From assembly GCF_019711635.1 (NCBI RefSeq), contig NZ_JAIGNT010000002.1:62001-126000 (forward strand): a stretch of 64,000 nt of DNA. The letters are read 5' to 3'. The DNA is from Qipengyuania huizhouensis (lineage in GTDB: Bacteria > Pseudomonadota > Alphaproteobacteria > Sphingomonadales > Sphingomonadaceae). The number at the start of each line of letters is the position of its first letter. Position 1 is the stretch's first letter. The notes beneath the pieces are model-generated. The model ran no database searches. It had not been told where the DNA came from and worked only from the letters and a program-made list of their open reading frames with translations. The position numbers and the translations under genes were made by a program. Shown here one piece after another: positions 26,832 to 35,147 of this stretch.

Positions 26832-28567
26832 ACGAACAGGGCCTCGGTCTCGATCTCGTAGAGTCCTGCACTACCGGCAATCGCCGAGGCCTTGAGGCCG
26901 GCGGCCTCGGGAACGATTCTATCGAGAAAGAAACGCACCGTGGCAGACTTGCTCTTGGCGAGCGCCGTAGCTTCGGTTTGCTGAACCACATTCAACTGTC
27001 TGAGCAGCTGCCACCCCGCTGTCGCGACAGCGAGCATGGTGCAGAAGGGCACACTACCTGCGAGACGATCATCCAGGCTGGCGTCCTCTCGCATCCATTT
27101 CGCCACTACCGCGCAGTCTCCGGCAAGGGCAAAGAGTGTCGGTTCGTCGGCACATTCGCGCGCGATATCCTCGGTCAGGCCAATCAGTGATTCGCCGCCG
27201 TTAAGCCCCAGCTTGCGGGTCACGAGATCGGCGGCCTGGATGCCGTTCGTGCCTTCGTAAATCGGGGCAATTCGGGAATCACGCCAGTGCTGTGCAGCTC
27301 CGGTCTCTTCGATGAACCCCATTCCGCCATGAACCTGGATGCCAAGGCTTGCCACTTCGATACCGATATCGGTACCCCATGCCTTGATGAGCGGCGTCAG
27401 GACTTCGCCACGTGCCCGCGCAAGATCATCCCCCAGCACCCCGCGATCGACCTGGCCAGCGGTATAATAGAGTAGGGCACGTGCACCTTCGGTAAGCGCC
27501 TTCATGCGCAGCAACATGCGCCGGACATCCGGATGCTCAATAATTGCAACTGACGCTTTGTCCGGTGACCCGGCCCGGGCCGACTGGACCCGTTCCTTTG
27601 CGTAATCGAGCGCTTGTTGTGTGGCTCTCTCGCCAATCTGAACGCCCTGATTGCCGACATTGATACGCGCATTGTTCATCATGGTGAACATGGCCGCGAG
27701 TCCGCGATTCTCCGCGCCGACCAGTTCCCCGATGCACTCGTCATTGTCCCCATAGCTCATCACGCATGTTGGTGAGGCGTTTATTCCGAGTTTGTGCTCG
27801 AGGCTGACACTCCGAAGATCGTTGCGTGCGCCGAGAGAGCCGTCAGGCTTCACATGATATTTGGGTACTATGAACAGCGAAATTCCGCGACTTCCTTCGG
27901 CCGCGTCTGGAAGGCGGGCGAGCACGAGGTGGATGATGTTCTCTGCGAGCTCATGCTCACCCCAGGTGATATAGATTTTCTGTCCCTTGATCAGGTATTT
28001 GCCGGCATTCTCCCCTTCGGTCACCGGTTTCGCTGTGGTGCGAAGCGCGCCGACGTCGGACCCTGCCTGCGGCTCGGTCAGGTTCATCGTGCCCGACCAT
28101 TTGCCGCTGACCAGATCTGGAAGATATTTCTGCTGCAGCTCCTCCGATCCGTGATGCTCGAGCGCTTCGATCGCTCCGACGCTGAGCATAGGAAGCAGGT
28201 TGAACGCCATGTTGGCCGTGCCGAGGTTTTCCAGCACGTTGCAGGCGAGTGTGAAGGGCAGGCCCTGTCCGCCGAACTCGCTGGGTGATGCGATCGCGTT
28301 CCAGCCCTGCTCGACATAGTGCGCATAAGCTTCCGCAAAGCCGTCAGGCAGCCGCACCGCCCCGTTCTCGAGCTTCGCCCCCTCCAGGTCGCCAAGCCGA
28401 TTCAAGGGCGCGAATTCGCCTGCTGCGAATTGTCCCACCCCTTCGACGATTGCATCGACCATGTCAGATTCGGCAGCTGCAAATTTTTCACTCTTGGCGA
28501 GTTCTTCGATCCCTGCATTCACGCGAATGGCGAGCAGCTGGTCCTTGGTGGCAGGAGTATAGGTCAC
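26828..28567 (-). CDS. Acyl-CoA dehydrogenase, long (DmdC-like) subfamily
   Basis: 579 residues from the GTG at 28567, chosen for AGAGG 7 nt upstream and the conserved start TYTPATKDQLLAI; a longer frame to 28756 overlaps tsaC and has no homologous character. ACAD core: MNLTEPQAGSDVGALRTTA, KIYITWGEHELAEN, MLSVGAIEALEHHG and VHGGMGFIEETGAAQHWRD with the catalytic-region Glu. The extra N- and C-terminal domains are those of the 3-methylmercaptopropionyl-CoA dehydrogenase-like group. Many members act on other acyl-CoAs, so DMSP use should not be assumed. Confidence 0.92.
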   Translation of the reverse strand: MTYTPATKDQLLAIRVNAGIEELAKSEKFAAAESDMVDAIVEGVGQFAAGEFAPLNRLGDLEGAKLENGAVRLPDGFAEAYAHYVEQGWNAIASPSEFGGQGLPFTLACNVLENLGTANMAFNLLPMLSVGAIEALEHHGSEELQQKYLPDLVSGKWSGTMNLTEPQAGSDVGALRTTAKPVTEGENAGKYLIKGQKIYITWGEHELAENIIHLVLARLPDAAEGSRGISLFIVPKYHVKPDGSLGARNDLRSVSLEHKLGINASPTCVMSYGDNDECIGELVGAENRGLAAMFTMMNNARINVGNQGVQIGERATQQALDYAKERVQSARAGSPDKASVAIIEHPDVRRMLLRMKALTEGARALLYYTAGQVDRGVLGDDLARARGEVLTPLIKAWGTDIGIEVASLGIQVHGGMGFIEETGAAQHWRDSRIAPIYEGTNGIQAADLVTRKLGLNGGESLIGLTEDIARECADEPTLFALAGDCAVVAKWMREDASLDDRLAGSVPFCTMLAVATAGWQLLRQLNVVQQTEATALAKSKSATVRFFLDRIVPEAAGLKASAIAGSAGLYEIETEALFV

Positions 28568-28613
28568 GGGTAATCCTCTTGGCTTTCTTAGCCCGCAGAT
28601 ATAGCGCGCAGGC

Positions 28614-29552
28614 ATGAGCGGCAAATACGCTACGGAAACGCTTGCAGCGGACAAAGGTGGCATAGGGCATGCCGCGGAGATCCTGCGTGCAGGCGGATTG
28701 ATAGCTGTGCCCACGGAAACCGTATATGGACTCGCCGCCCGTGCCGATTCCGACATTGCCGTCGCAAAAATCTACGAAGCCAAGGGAAGGCCGAGCTTCA
28801 ACCCATTGATCGTCCACGTTCCTTCCAGGCGGGCGGCTTCCACTATCGCCGAATTCTCCCCCCAGGCCGATGCATTGGCCGACGCGCATTGGCCAGGACC
28901 GCTGACGCTCGTCCTGCCCCGCCGCCGTGACGCCAGATTGGCGGCTGCAATAACGGCAGGCCTCGAAACGGTGGCACTTCGTGTACCGAACCATCCGGTA
29001 ATGCGAGAAATATTGGCACTCGTCGACTTTCCGCTTGCAGCCCCGTCGGCCAATCGCAGCGGCTATATCAGCCCTACGAGCGCACAGCATGTCTTGTCCT
29101 CCCTCGAGGGGCGAATCGATGGCGTCATCGATGGCGGGATATGCTCGGCAGGTTTGGAATCGACCATTGTGGCGGTACGCGGTGACGGTTCGACACAGGT
29201 CCTGCGGCCCGGACCGATCGAGCTCACCTCAGGAACCGGTGGGGCTGCCGCCAGGGGTATGATTGAAGCACCAGGCCAATTGGCCAGCCACTATGCACCG
29301 GGCAAGCCCCTCCGCCTCGACGCCAATAGGGCTGCGAGCGACGAATTTTTTATCGGATACGGAGAGGTTAGCGGCGATTGTTCGCTGTCGCCATCAGGTT
29401 CACTGGAAGAAGCAGCGTCACGCCTATATGGCTGTCTTCATCTGGGGGCTGCTTCGCAAAAGCGACGTATCGCCGTGGCGCCCGTTCCGGATAAGGGCAT
29501 TGGAAGGGCCATCAACGATCGCTTGCGACGTGCCGCAACGCCGCCGGATTAA
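28614..29552 (+). CDS. tsaC: L-threonylcarbamoyladenylate synthase (Sua5 type)
   Basis: 312 residues, longer than TsaC alone, with a C-terminal Sua5 domain. The YrdC domain (about 1-200) has GGLIAVPTETVYGLAA, KGRPSFNPLIVH and APSANRSGYISPTSA. The linker GQLASHYAPGKPLRL leads into the Sua5 domain. It makes threonylcarbamoyl-AMP for t6A37 of tRNA. It is divergent from the acyl-CoA dehydrogenase gene (46-bp gap) and its 3' end overlaps a convergent lipoprotein gene by 4 bp. Confidence 0.95.
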   Translation: MSGKYATETLAADKGGIGHAAEILRAGGLIAVPTETVYGLAARADSDIAVAKIYEAKGRPSFNPLIVHVPSRRAASTIAEFSPQADALADAHWPGPLTLVLPRRRDARLAAAITAGLETVALRVPNHPVMREILALVDFPLAAPSANRSGYISPTSAQHVLSSLEGRIDGVIDGGICSAGLESTIVAVRGDGSTQVLRPGPIELTSGTGGAAARGMIEAPGQLASHYAPGKPLRLDANRAASDEFFIGYGEVSGDCSLSPSGSLEEAASRLYGCLHLGAASQKRRIAVAPVPDKGIGRAINDRLRRAATPPD

Positions 29553-29878
29553 TTGCCTTCGGGCTCTACCGGGATAGTCGGGATGATTTGCTGCATTTCC
29601 GCATAGGTCCCTGTCGCTTCGTCACAGGCGCGGCGGTTGCCATCCTGGCATTCGGCGAGTTGCCTGTCATACTCTCGCTCGAGCTTGGCGAGCCGTTCTT
29701 CGCGCCGCCGGATTTCCCGACCCCGCTTTTCGTCTGCTTCGGACTGGCTCGTGGTAGCCAGATCGACCCCTTTGCTTGCCACCTTGACCGGAGCAGTAAC
29801 GACATCGGCCACGGTACCCAGACAGCCCGCTAGCATCGATGCGCATATAGGGGCGGCAAAAATGGCAAGGCGGCGCAT
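29549..29878 (-). CDS. Small lipoprotein with coiled-coil tail, unknown function
   Basis: 109 residues from the ATG at 29878 (MRRLAIFAAPICASMLAGC). The lipobox LAGC gives a lipidated Cys at about residue 19. The mature part starts with a short helix (VVTAPVKVASKGVD), then a charged coiled coil of about 40 residues (EADEKRGREIRRREERLAKL), and has two further Cys. I recognise no named family. The next leftward gene upstream is tsaC-convergent, and another lipoprotein gene lies 53 bp to the right on the same strand. Confidence 0.75.
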   Translation of the reverse strand: MRRLAIFAAPICASMLAGCLGTVADVVTAPVKVASKGVDLATTSQSEADEKRGREIRRREERLAKLEREYDRQLAECQDGNRRACDEATGTYAEMQQIIPTIPVEPEGN

Positions 29879-29931
29879 TGGAATTCCTTTCAATGCGCCG
29901 CCTAAACCATGAGGGATGATTCGTCGATTAA

Positions 29932-30720
29932 TCAGCCATCGGCATTTTCGGGCGGCTGCGGCGCTTCCCGCGTGTCGGCGGGCTGAGCTGCTGCACGGCA
30001 GCGCAACCTGCCCGAACCCATCGCCTGGACAGTGCAATCGGCGCTGCCTTCCACCGTCACGCTTCCGGATCCCATGATGTTGGCATCGACCTTGCCATCC
30101 GATGCGAACTCGGCATCACCAGAGCCGACGACAGAGATATCAGCCCGCTCGACCTGCAATCCTGCCATCTTGCTTGCGCCCGATCCGGCGATCGTCAGAT
30201 CGAGGTTCTCGACAGCGCCGGACGCTTCGAACTCACCCGATCCGGCAATGGTGAGATCGAGCTTGGTCGCAGTGACCTTGGCCACCTTCGCACGGCCCGA
30301 ACCGGCAATGGTTACCTCAGTCTCTCCGCTCAGCGAATCGGCCTCGATTTCGCCCGAGCCTGCCATGACGATGGAGTTGAGGCTCGGCATGGTGACCCTT
30401 ACCGTGGCGCTACCGATCCTTTTGTCCGCATTCTTGTCTCGCATCACGCCTAGCGCACCATCGTCGAGCGTGAAGCGCAGCGCGTCGACTGCTTTCTGGT
30501 CACCCGAGACATCGATGTCGAGGCCCGGCCCTTCACTGACGACCACATTATCGGGCCCCGCCAGCACCAGCTTGGTGGGTGGTGCACCACTTGTGTCGAG
30601 CTCGGCGAGCGGCACGCCCTCGCTATCGCCTATTGTTATATTGCCATTGCATCCGGCGGGGAGGACGCCGGCAACCAATGCCGCCAGCGGAGCCACGCCC
30701 TTGAGAACCTTGTGAAGCAT
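29932..30720 (-). CDS. Head GIN domain (DUF2807) lipoprotein
   Basis: 262 residues from the ATG at 30720, preceded by a purine-rich AGGAAGGAAG site. The lipobox LPAGC is near residue 24. The body is DUF2807: a right-handed beta-helix with Gly-Ser-Gly turns repeated about every 20 residues (AGSGEIEA, AGSGRAKV, AGSGEFEA, AGSGASKM, VGSGDAEF, MGSGSVTV, MGSGRLRC). The tail is Pro/Ala-rich. It is probably an envelope surface-stress or adhesion-type protein of unknown role. Confidence 0.88.
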   Translation of the reverse strand: MLHKVLKGVAPLAALVAGVLPAGCNGNITIGDSEGVPLAELDTSGAPPTKLVLAGPDNVVVSEGPGLDIDVSGDQKAVDALRFTLDDGALGVMRDKNADKRIGSATVRVTMPSLNSIVMAGSGEIEADSLSGETEVTIAGSGRAKVAKVTATKLDLTIAGSGEFEASGAVENLDLTIAGSGASKMAGLQVERADISVVGSGDAEFASDGKVDANIMGSGSVTVEGSADCTVQAMGSGRLRCRAAAQPADTREAPQPPENADG

Positions 30721-30797
30721 TTTTCTTCCTTCCTGCTCGACAATCCAGTTACCGTATTGGTGATATAATACAGCCATAGATCTACTTCAACCCAAAG

Positions 30798-30831
30798 CAA
30801 AGGGGCCACCCCTTGCGGAGCGGCCCCTTTG
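30798..30831 (-). terminator. intrinsic-type terminator of carD
   Basis: A perfect 10-bp stem, CAAAGGGGCC (30798-30807) with GGCCCCTTTG (30822-30831), and a 14-nt loop. It lies 26 bp past the carD stop in the reading direction. The following bases (CTTTGGGTT on the minus strand) give only a weak T-run. Confidence 0.65.
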
Positions 30832-30856
30832 TCGAGTGCTAATGGCGCTTGGCCGA

Positions 30857-31390
30857 TCAGGCTTCTTCGGTGTTCTCGTAATATTGCGGCGCATGTTCAC
30901 GAAGAACGTCGAGAATCTTTTCGAGCGCTGTCGGCTCGTCGGTCTTCTCCATCGCAGCCAGTTCACGGGCGAGGCGGCTGGAAGCCGCCTCGAAGATCTG
31001 GCGCTCCGAATAGCTCTGCTCGGGCTGATCGTCGGGGCGGAAGAGGTCGCGCGTAACTTCGGCAATCAGCACGATCTCGCCCGAATTGATCTTCGCTTCA
31101 TATTCCTGCGCGCGGCGGCTCCACATGGTGCGTTTGACCTTGGGCTTGCCCTTGAGCGTTTCCATCGCCTCTTTCAGGGTCTTGTCGCTCGACAGCTTGC
31201 GCATGCCAATCGATTCGACCTTGTTGACCGGAACGCGCAAGGTCATGCGCTCTTTCTCGAAGCGGAGGACATAGAGATCGAGCTGCATACCTGCGATTTC
31301 TTCGCTCTGCAGTTCGATGACACGGCCCACGCCGTGCTTGGGGTAGACAACATAATCGCCAACGTCGAAGGCGTCTGCCTTGCTCGCCAT
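30857..31390 (-). CDS. carD: CarD family RNA polymerase-binding regulator
   Basis: 177 residues. The N-terminal Tudor-like RID domain has FDVGDYVVYPKHGVGRVIELQ and LRFEKERMTLRVPVNKV, which binds RNA polymerase beta. The C-terminal helical domain (SSDKTLKEAMETLKG, MWSRRAQEYEAKINSG) contacts the promoter fork. It stabilises open complexes, notably at rRNA promoters. A 394-bp region without a recognisable gene lies upstream, an unusually long leader for this window. Confidence 0.95.
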   Translation of the reverse strand: MASKADAFDVGDYVVYPKHGVGRVIELQSEEIAGMQLDLYVLRFEKERMTLRVPVNKVESIGMRKLSSDKTLKEAMETLKGKPKVKRTMWSRRAQEYEAKINSGEIVLIAEVTRDLFRPDDQPEQSYSERQIFEAASSRLARELAAMEKTDEPTALEKILDVLREHAPQYYENTEEA

Positions 31391-31784
31391 GCATCAATCC
31401 TTTCGTCGGGGCCGAGGGGGAAATCAGCGACACAAGAAGCTTTACCGCGTCTCACCTTCGATTACGCGGCGGCGGTCTTCCTGTATCGTTGTGGGGGTGT
31501 ACGGCCCTTTCAATTCTCACATCTGCCCGGCGGCAACCGGTGCAGTTGTTGCATTATATAGCACAACCTGGCGATTATTGCGAGTCTATGGCGTGACTGT
31601 CTTGCGGAGGCTCGTTCGAGCTCCCCTTCCCAGCCACAAACTCCGCCGCGGGCAGCAGTATCAACGAGCTGACTTACAGCCAGATTGTCAGCACAGGACC
31701 GAGGATACTGGGGCGATCAGAGGAATATGTCTTCGTTGCCGGTCGCCCAAGCACGTTTGAAATCCGAAACTAAAGGATCAGCAA
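31391..31784. other. 394-bp gap between fdxA and carD with no recognisable gene
   Basis: Seen: a TATAAT hexamer on the minus strand at 31558-31553 facing carD (no good -35), and a perfect short hairpin GCTCGTTCGAGC around 31610-31621. A stop-to-stop frame of about 64 codons on the minus strand has no credible start or family. A piece resembling a tRNA T-loop (GTTCGAGC, then CCA) does not fold as a tRNA. It may hold the carD promoter and leader or an uncharacterised small RNA. Confidence 0.4.
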
Positions 31785-32123
31785 TCAGTCGCCTTCGCCG
31801 GGCTCTGCGCTGAAGTACTTCTCGTACTTGTCTTCTTCGCCCTTATGCTCGTCGGCATCTTCCGGCGGAGCCTTGCTCTGAGTGATGTTGGGCCATTCGG
31901 CGCTGAACTTGGTGTTCAGCTCGAGCCATTTTTCGAGATTGTCTTCCGTATCGGGCAGAATTGCTTCGGCCGGACACTCGGGTTCGCACACGCCGCAATC
32001 GATACATTCGCTGGGGTTGATGACGAGCATATTGTCGCCTTCATAGAAGCAATCGACCGGGCAGACCTCGACGCAGTCGGTGTATTTGCATTTGATGCAG
32101 GCGTCGGTGACGACATAGGTCAT
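31785..32123 (-). CDS. fdxA: Seven-iron ferredoxin FdxA
   Basis: 112 residues. The cysteines Cys9, Cys12, Cys17, Cys21 (with Cys25 nearby) and Cys40, Cys43, Cys46, Cys50 give the 3Fe-4S and 4Fe-4S arrangement of FdxA ([30 protein letters not shown]). The C-terminal extension after residue 55 is acidic, as in alphaproteobacterial FdxA. It is an electron carrier of the cytosol. It follows the S4 and helicase genes leftward, and carD comes next. Confidence 0.96.
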   Translation of the reverse strand: MTYVVTDACIKCKYTDCVEVCPVDCFYEGDNMLVINPSECIDCGVCEPECPAEAILPDTEDNLEKWLELNTKFSAEWPNITQSKAPPEDADEHKGEEDKYEKYFSAEPGEGD

Positions 32124-32175
32124 GGGGTGTGGGTCCCTCGTGAGAATAATGTTGTTCGAGCGCTGCTATGGCTAT

Positions 32176-32433
32176 TCATGCGCCGGGGTCAAGTTCCCGA
32201 TAGCATTCCTGCGCTTCACGCGGCGGGCCACGCCGTTCGGGGAGGGTGACCACCTCCACCAGACGCACGCTGCCACCGATAGGCAGGGTGAGTACGTCCC
32301 CCGCTGCGATATCGCGACTGGCGCGCCGGACGCGCTCGCCATTGCGGCGAATATGGCCTTCTTCGATAAGCTTGCGAGCCGCGCTGCGGGTGCGCACGAA
32401 CCGCAGGAAGCAGAGCAGACGGTCGATCCGCAA
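32176..32433 (-). CDS. S4 RNA-binding domain protein (Hsp15-like)
   Basis: About 85 residues from the TTG at 32433, two bases after the helicase stop; the longer in-frame start at 32550 lies inside the helicase gene and encodes non-family sequence. The S4 motif is clear: RIDRLLCFLRFVRTRSAARKL then EEGHIRRNGERVRRASRDIAAGDVLTLPI. Hsp15-type proteins bind 50S subunits carrying stalled nascent chains. Reinitiation from the helicase stop is likely. Confidence 0.85.
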   Translation of the reverse strand: MRIDRLLCFLRFVRTRSAARKLIEEGHIRRNGERVRRASRDIAAGDVLTLPIGGSVRLVEVVTLPERRGPPREAQECYRELDPGA

Positions 32434-32435
32434 GC

Positions 32436-34949
32436 TCAGCCTTGCTTCAACAGCTCGGCAAGGCCGGAAAAGGCGCTGCCTTCGCGCGGGGGCTGGGTGC
32501 GCGCAGGCCGCTGACGCTGCTTCCTGCTGTGGGATGGGCGCCACTCCCAACTGGCCGGGCGCGGCGGGCCGAAGGCATCCTCTGCCAGCGGCTTCGCACG
32601 CTGGACGCGGAACCCTGCCTGACCGAGCAGGCGTTCGGCGTTCTTTCCCTCAAGCCCGATCGAGATCGGTAGCGAGAGATCGAGGCGGAATTTTCGGTTC
32701 TTGTCCACCTTGGCGCGGGCTTCATGCGCGGCGCGGAAGATTTTTTCCGCCAGATCGAGGCGGATGGCCTGGCTCCCGGCATGGCGATAGCCGGAAGGCA
32801 GCTTCTTGGCGCCGGGAATGACGGGCAGCATCGCCTCTTGCAGCGGCCTGCGGTCTATTCCCAAAGCGCTCAATAATTGTCGTGGTGCAGGTTTGAGCAG
32901 CATGGGCGCAAAGATGTCGAGCGCCCCGAATGTGACGCCGATCTTGCGCAAGAAAGGCCGCATGTCCTTTGGAAGGTGCTCGATACCGGCCTGCTCGCGC
33001 GTCACGAAGCCATGACCGGAGATAAGGTTGAGCAGTAGCGCACGGGCCTGGCTGCCGGCTTCGGGATTGGCTGACGCGATATGCATCCGGCGCAAAGGTT
33101 CGAGGGGCTCGAGCTTCTTGTCGAGCCATCCATCGATCGCCTCGAGCAGTGTTTTCCGCGCCTTTTCGGGCAAGGCGGAGATTTCACGCGAAGGCTCGAG
33201 TGTCGGTTTCATCTGCCCTTCGCGCGGCCGGAGCTTGGCAAGAACATGCCCCTTCCAGAGAATAGCGCCGCGCGATAGTTCGACGTCGGCCATATCCGAG
33301 GCGGCAAGCTCTTCGGCCCGTTCCCCGAGTATACGGGGCAGGCCTTTCTCGGCTGCTGCCAGCAGCATCTTGCGATCGGCGTGGTTTGCGGCTGGGTCAA
33401 CCTCGAAGCGGAAGCCTTCTACCTTGCCCATTGCTTCGTCCTCGACCAGCAGTGTGCCGTCTTCGGCGAGCGTTATCGGGAGCATGGAGGCGTCCTGTCC
33501 CAGCGATTTCATCAAGATTGCAGTCCTTCGGTTCACGAATCTTTCGGTCAGCCGCGCATGGAGCGCATCCGACAGCTTGGCCTCGACCCCGCGTGCACGC
33601 GACGCCATCTCGTCGCGCGCAAGCACCCAGTCGGGCCGCTGACAGATATAGGCCCAGCTGCGAATCGCGGCGATTCGCCCTTGCAGTGTATCGATATCGC
33701 CGCTGGAGTTGTCGAGTTCGGAGATGCGCGCAGCAACATAGTCGGCCCCGATATAGCCTTGCGACAGGTCTTGCCACAGCCGAGCGACGAAGCGGGCGTG
33801 GACGTCGGGGCCGCGTTGGCGGAAATCCGGCAAGGAACAGGTTTCCCAAAAGCGCCGCACCATGCCCGCCCCGCGGATGCTGGCGGCGAGGGGCTCTTCG
33901 GCAAGGCGCTTCAGTGTGGCGAGGTCGATCGCCTCGGGAGCGAGCCGTAGCGCTTCGTGTTCGGGCGGACGTTCGAGATCGTTAATCAAGGTCGGAATAT
34001 TGTCAAAACGCGGCTCCGGCTCGCGCCAGAACAGTTTCGTGATCGGAGCGAAACGATGCTCCTCGATCGCATAGATCTCCTCATCGGTAAATTCGGGCGC
34101 GGGACCGGCCTTGCCGCCGCCACCGGCTAAGGTACCGAAAGTCCCATCACGTTGGTGGCGTCCAGCTCGGCCGGCAATCTGTGCCATTTCAGCAGGATAG
34201 AGCCGCCTCATGCGAACGCCGTCGAACTTGGTCAATCCTGCGAAGGCGACATGATTGACGTCGAGGTTCAACCCCATACCGATGGCATCGGTGGCGACGA
34301 TATAATCGACCTCACCATTCTGGAACAATTCGACCTGGCGATTGCGCGTTTCCGGTGAAAGTGCGCCCATCACGACCGCTGCCCCGCCCCGAAAGCGCCG
34401 CAACATCTCGGCAACCGCATAGACCTGCTCTGCGCTGAACGCCACGATGGCGCTCCGCGGAGGGAGCCGAGACAGTTTGCGCGGCCCGATATGGGTGAGG
34501 GTGGAGAAGCGCGGGCGTTCGGAAATTTCGGCACTCGGGATAAGCGCTTTGACCATAGGGGCTAGTGTCGCAGCGCCCAGAAGCATGGTTTCTTCCCGTC
34601 CTCGCGCATTCAGCAGCCTGTCCGTGAAAACATGCCCCCGCTCGCGGTCTGCGGAAAGCTGCGCTTCGTCCAGCGCCACGAAGGCGCGCTCGTTCGCCGT
34701 ACGCGGCATGGCTTCGACCGTGCAGCACAGATAGCGCGCGCCTTCCGGCTCGATCCACTGTTCTCCGGTGATCAGCGCGACCTGCTTTTCGCCCTTGATC
34801 GCCACGACCCGATCGTAGACCTCGCGCGCCAGCAGGCGCAGCGGAAAGCCCATCGCCCCGCTCGAATGTGCGCATAGGCGTTCGATGGCGAGATGAGTCT
34901 TGCCGGTGTTGGTGGGTCCGAGGACCGCCTTGATCGAGGCGTCGTTCAC
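32436..34949 (-). CDS. SUV3-like DEAD-family RNA/DNA helicase
   Basis: 837 residues from the GTG at 34949 (NDASIKAVLGPTNTGKTH); an earlier ATG at 34985 adds 12 residues. Walker A GPTNTGKTH (Lys17), the DEAQ-box FVALDEAQL, and helicase C motifs ATDAIGMGLNL and QIAGRAGRHQRDG match the SUV3 mitochondrial RNA helicase group. The C-terminal 350 residues are poorly conserved with a basic, Pro-rich tail. It probably takes part in RNA turnover. It is divergent from an M23 peptidase gene and coupled to the S4 gene. Confidence 0.9.
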   Translation of the reverse strand: MNDASIKAVLGPTNTGKTHLAIERLCAHSSGAMGFPLRLLAREVYDRVVAIKGEKQVALITGEQWIEPEGARYLCCTVEAMPRTANERAFVALDEAQLSADRERGHVFTDRLLNARGREETMLLGAATLAPMVKALIPSAEISERPRFSTLTHIGPRKLSRLPPRSAIVAFSAEQVYAVAEMLRRFRGGAAVVMGALSPETRNRQVELFQNGEVDYIVATDAIGMGLNLDVNHVAFAGLTKFDGVRMRRLYPAEMAQIAGRAGRHQRDGTFGTLAGGGGKAGPAPEFTDEEIYAIEEHRFAPITKLFWREPEPRFDNIPTLINDLERPPEHEALRLAPEAIDLATLKRLAEEPLAASIRGAGMVRRFWETCSLPDFRQRGPDVHARFVARLWQDLSQGYIGADYVAARISELDNSSGDIDTLQGRIAAIRSWAYICQRPDWVLARDEMASRARGVEAKLSDALHARLTERFVNRRTAILMKSLGQDASMLPITLAEDGTLLVEDEAMGKVEGFRFEVDPAANHADRKMLLAAAEKGLPRILGERAEELAASDMADVELSRGAILWKGHVLAKLRPREGQMKPTLEPSREISALPEKARKTLLEAIDGWLDKKLEPLEPLRRMHIASANPEAGSQARALLLNLISGHGFVTREQAGIEHLPKDMRPFLRKIGVTFGALDIFAPMLLKPAPRQLLSALGIDRRPLQEAMLPVIPGAKKLPSGYRHAGSQAIRLDLAEKIFRAAHEARAKVDKNRKFRLDLSLPISIGLEGKNAERLLGQAGFRVQRAKPLAEDAFGPPRPASWEWRPSHSRKQRQRPARTQPPREGSAFSGLAELLKQG

Positions 34950-35147
34950 TCGGCCATAGGTGGCAGCGCCGCTGCGCCGGTGCAACCGACCAACGCCATC
35001 GAACTCGATTTGTCGCAGTCAGGAATCGGCTTGTCGAAGGTTAATCGCATCTTTACTTTGATATTGCATGATTTCAGCGCATCAGGTCGATTGGATAGGG
35101 GGCTTGCGCGTTTTCTTTGCGCCGAGGCCGCAAACGGAGGGTACGTC

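Noticed and set aside
26828..28567. Acyl-CoA dehydrogenase as a proof of DMSP catabolism (DmdC)
   Set aside because: The subfamily is broad and no dmdA, dmdB or dmdD gene is near.
31600..31650. A tRNA-like piece (GTTCGAGC loop, then CCCAGCCA) near carD
   Set aside because: The T-arm stem does not pair and no acceptor or anticodon arm can be built around it; tRNA or tmRNA is not supported.
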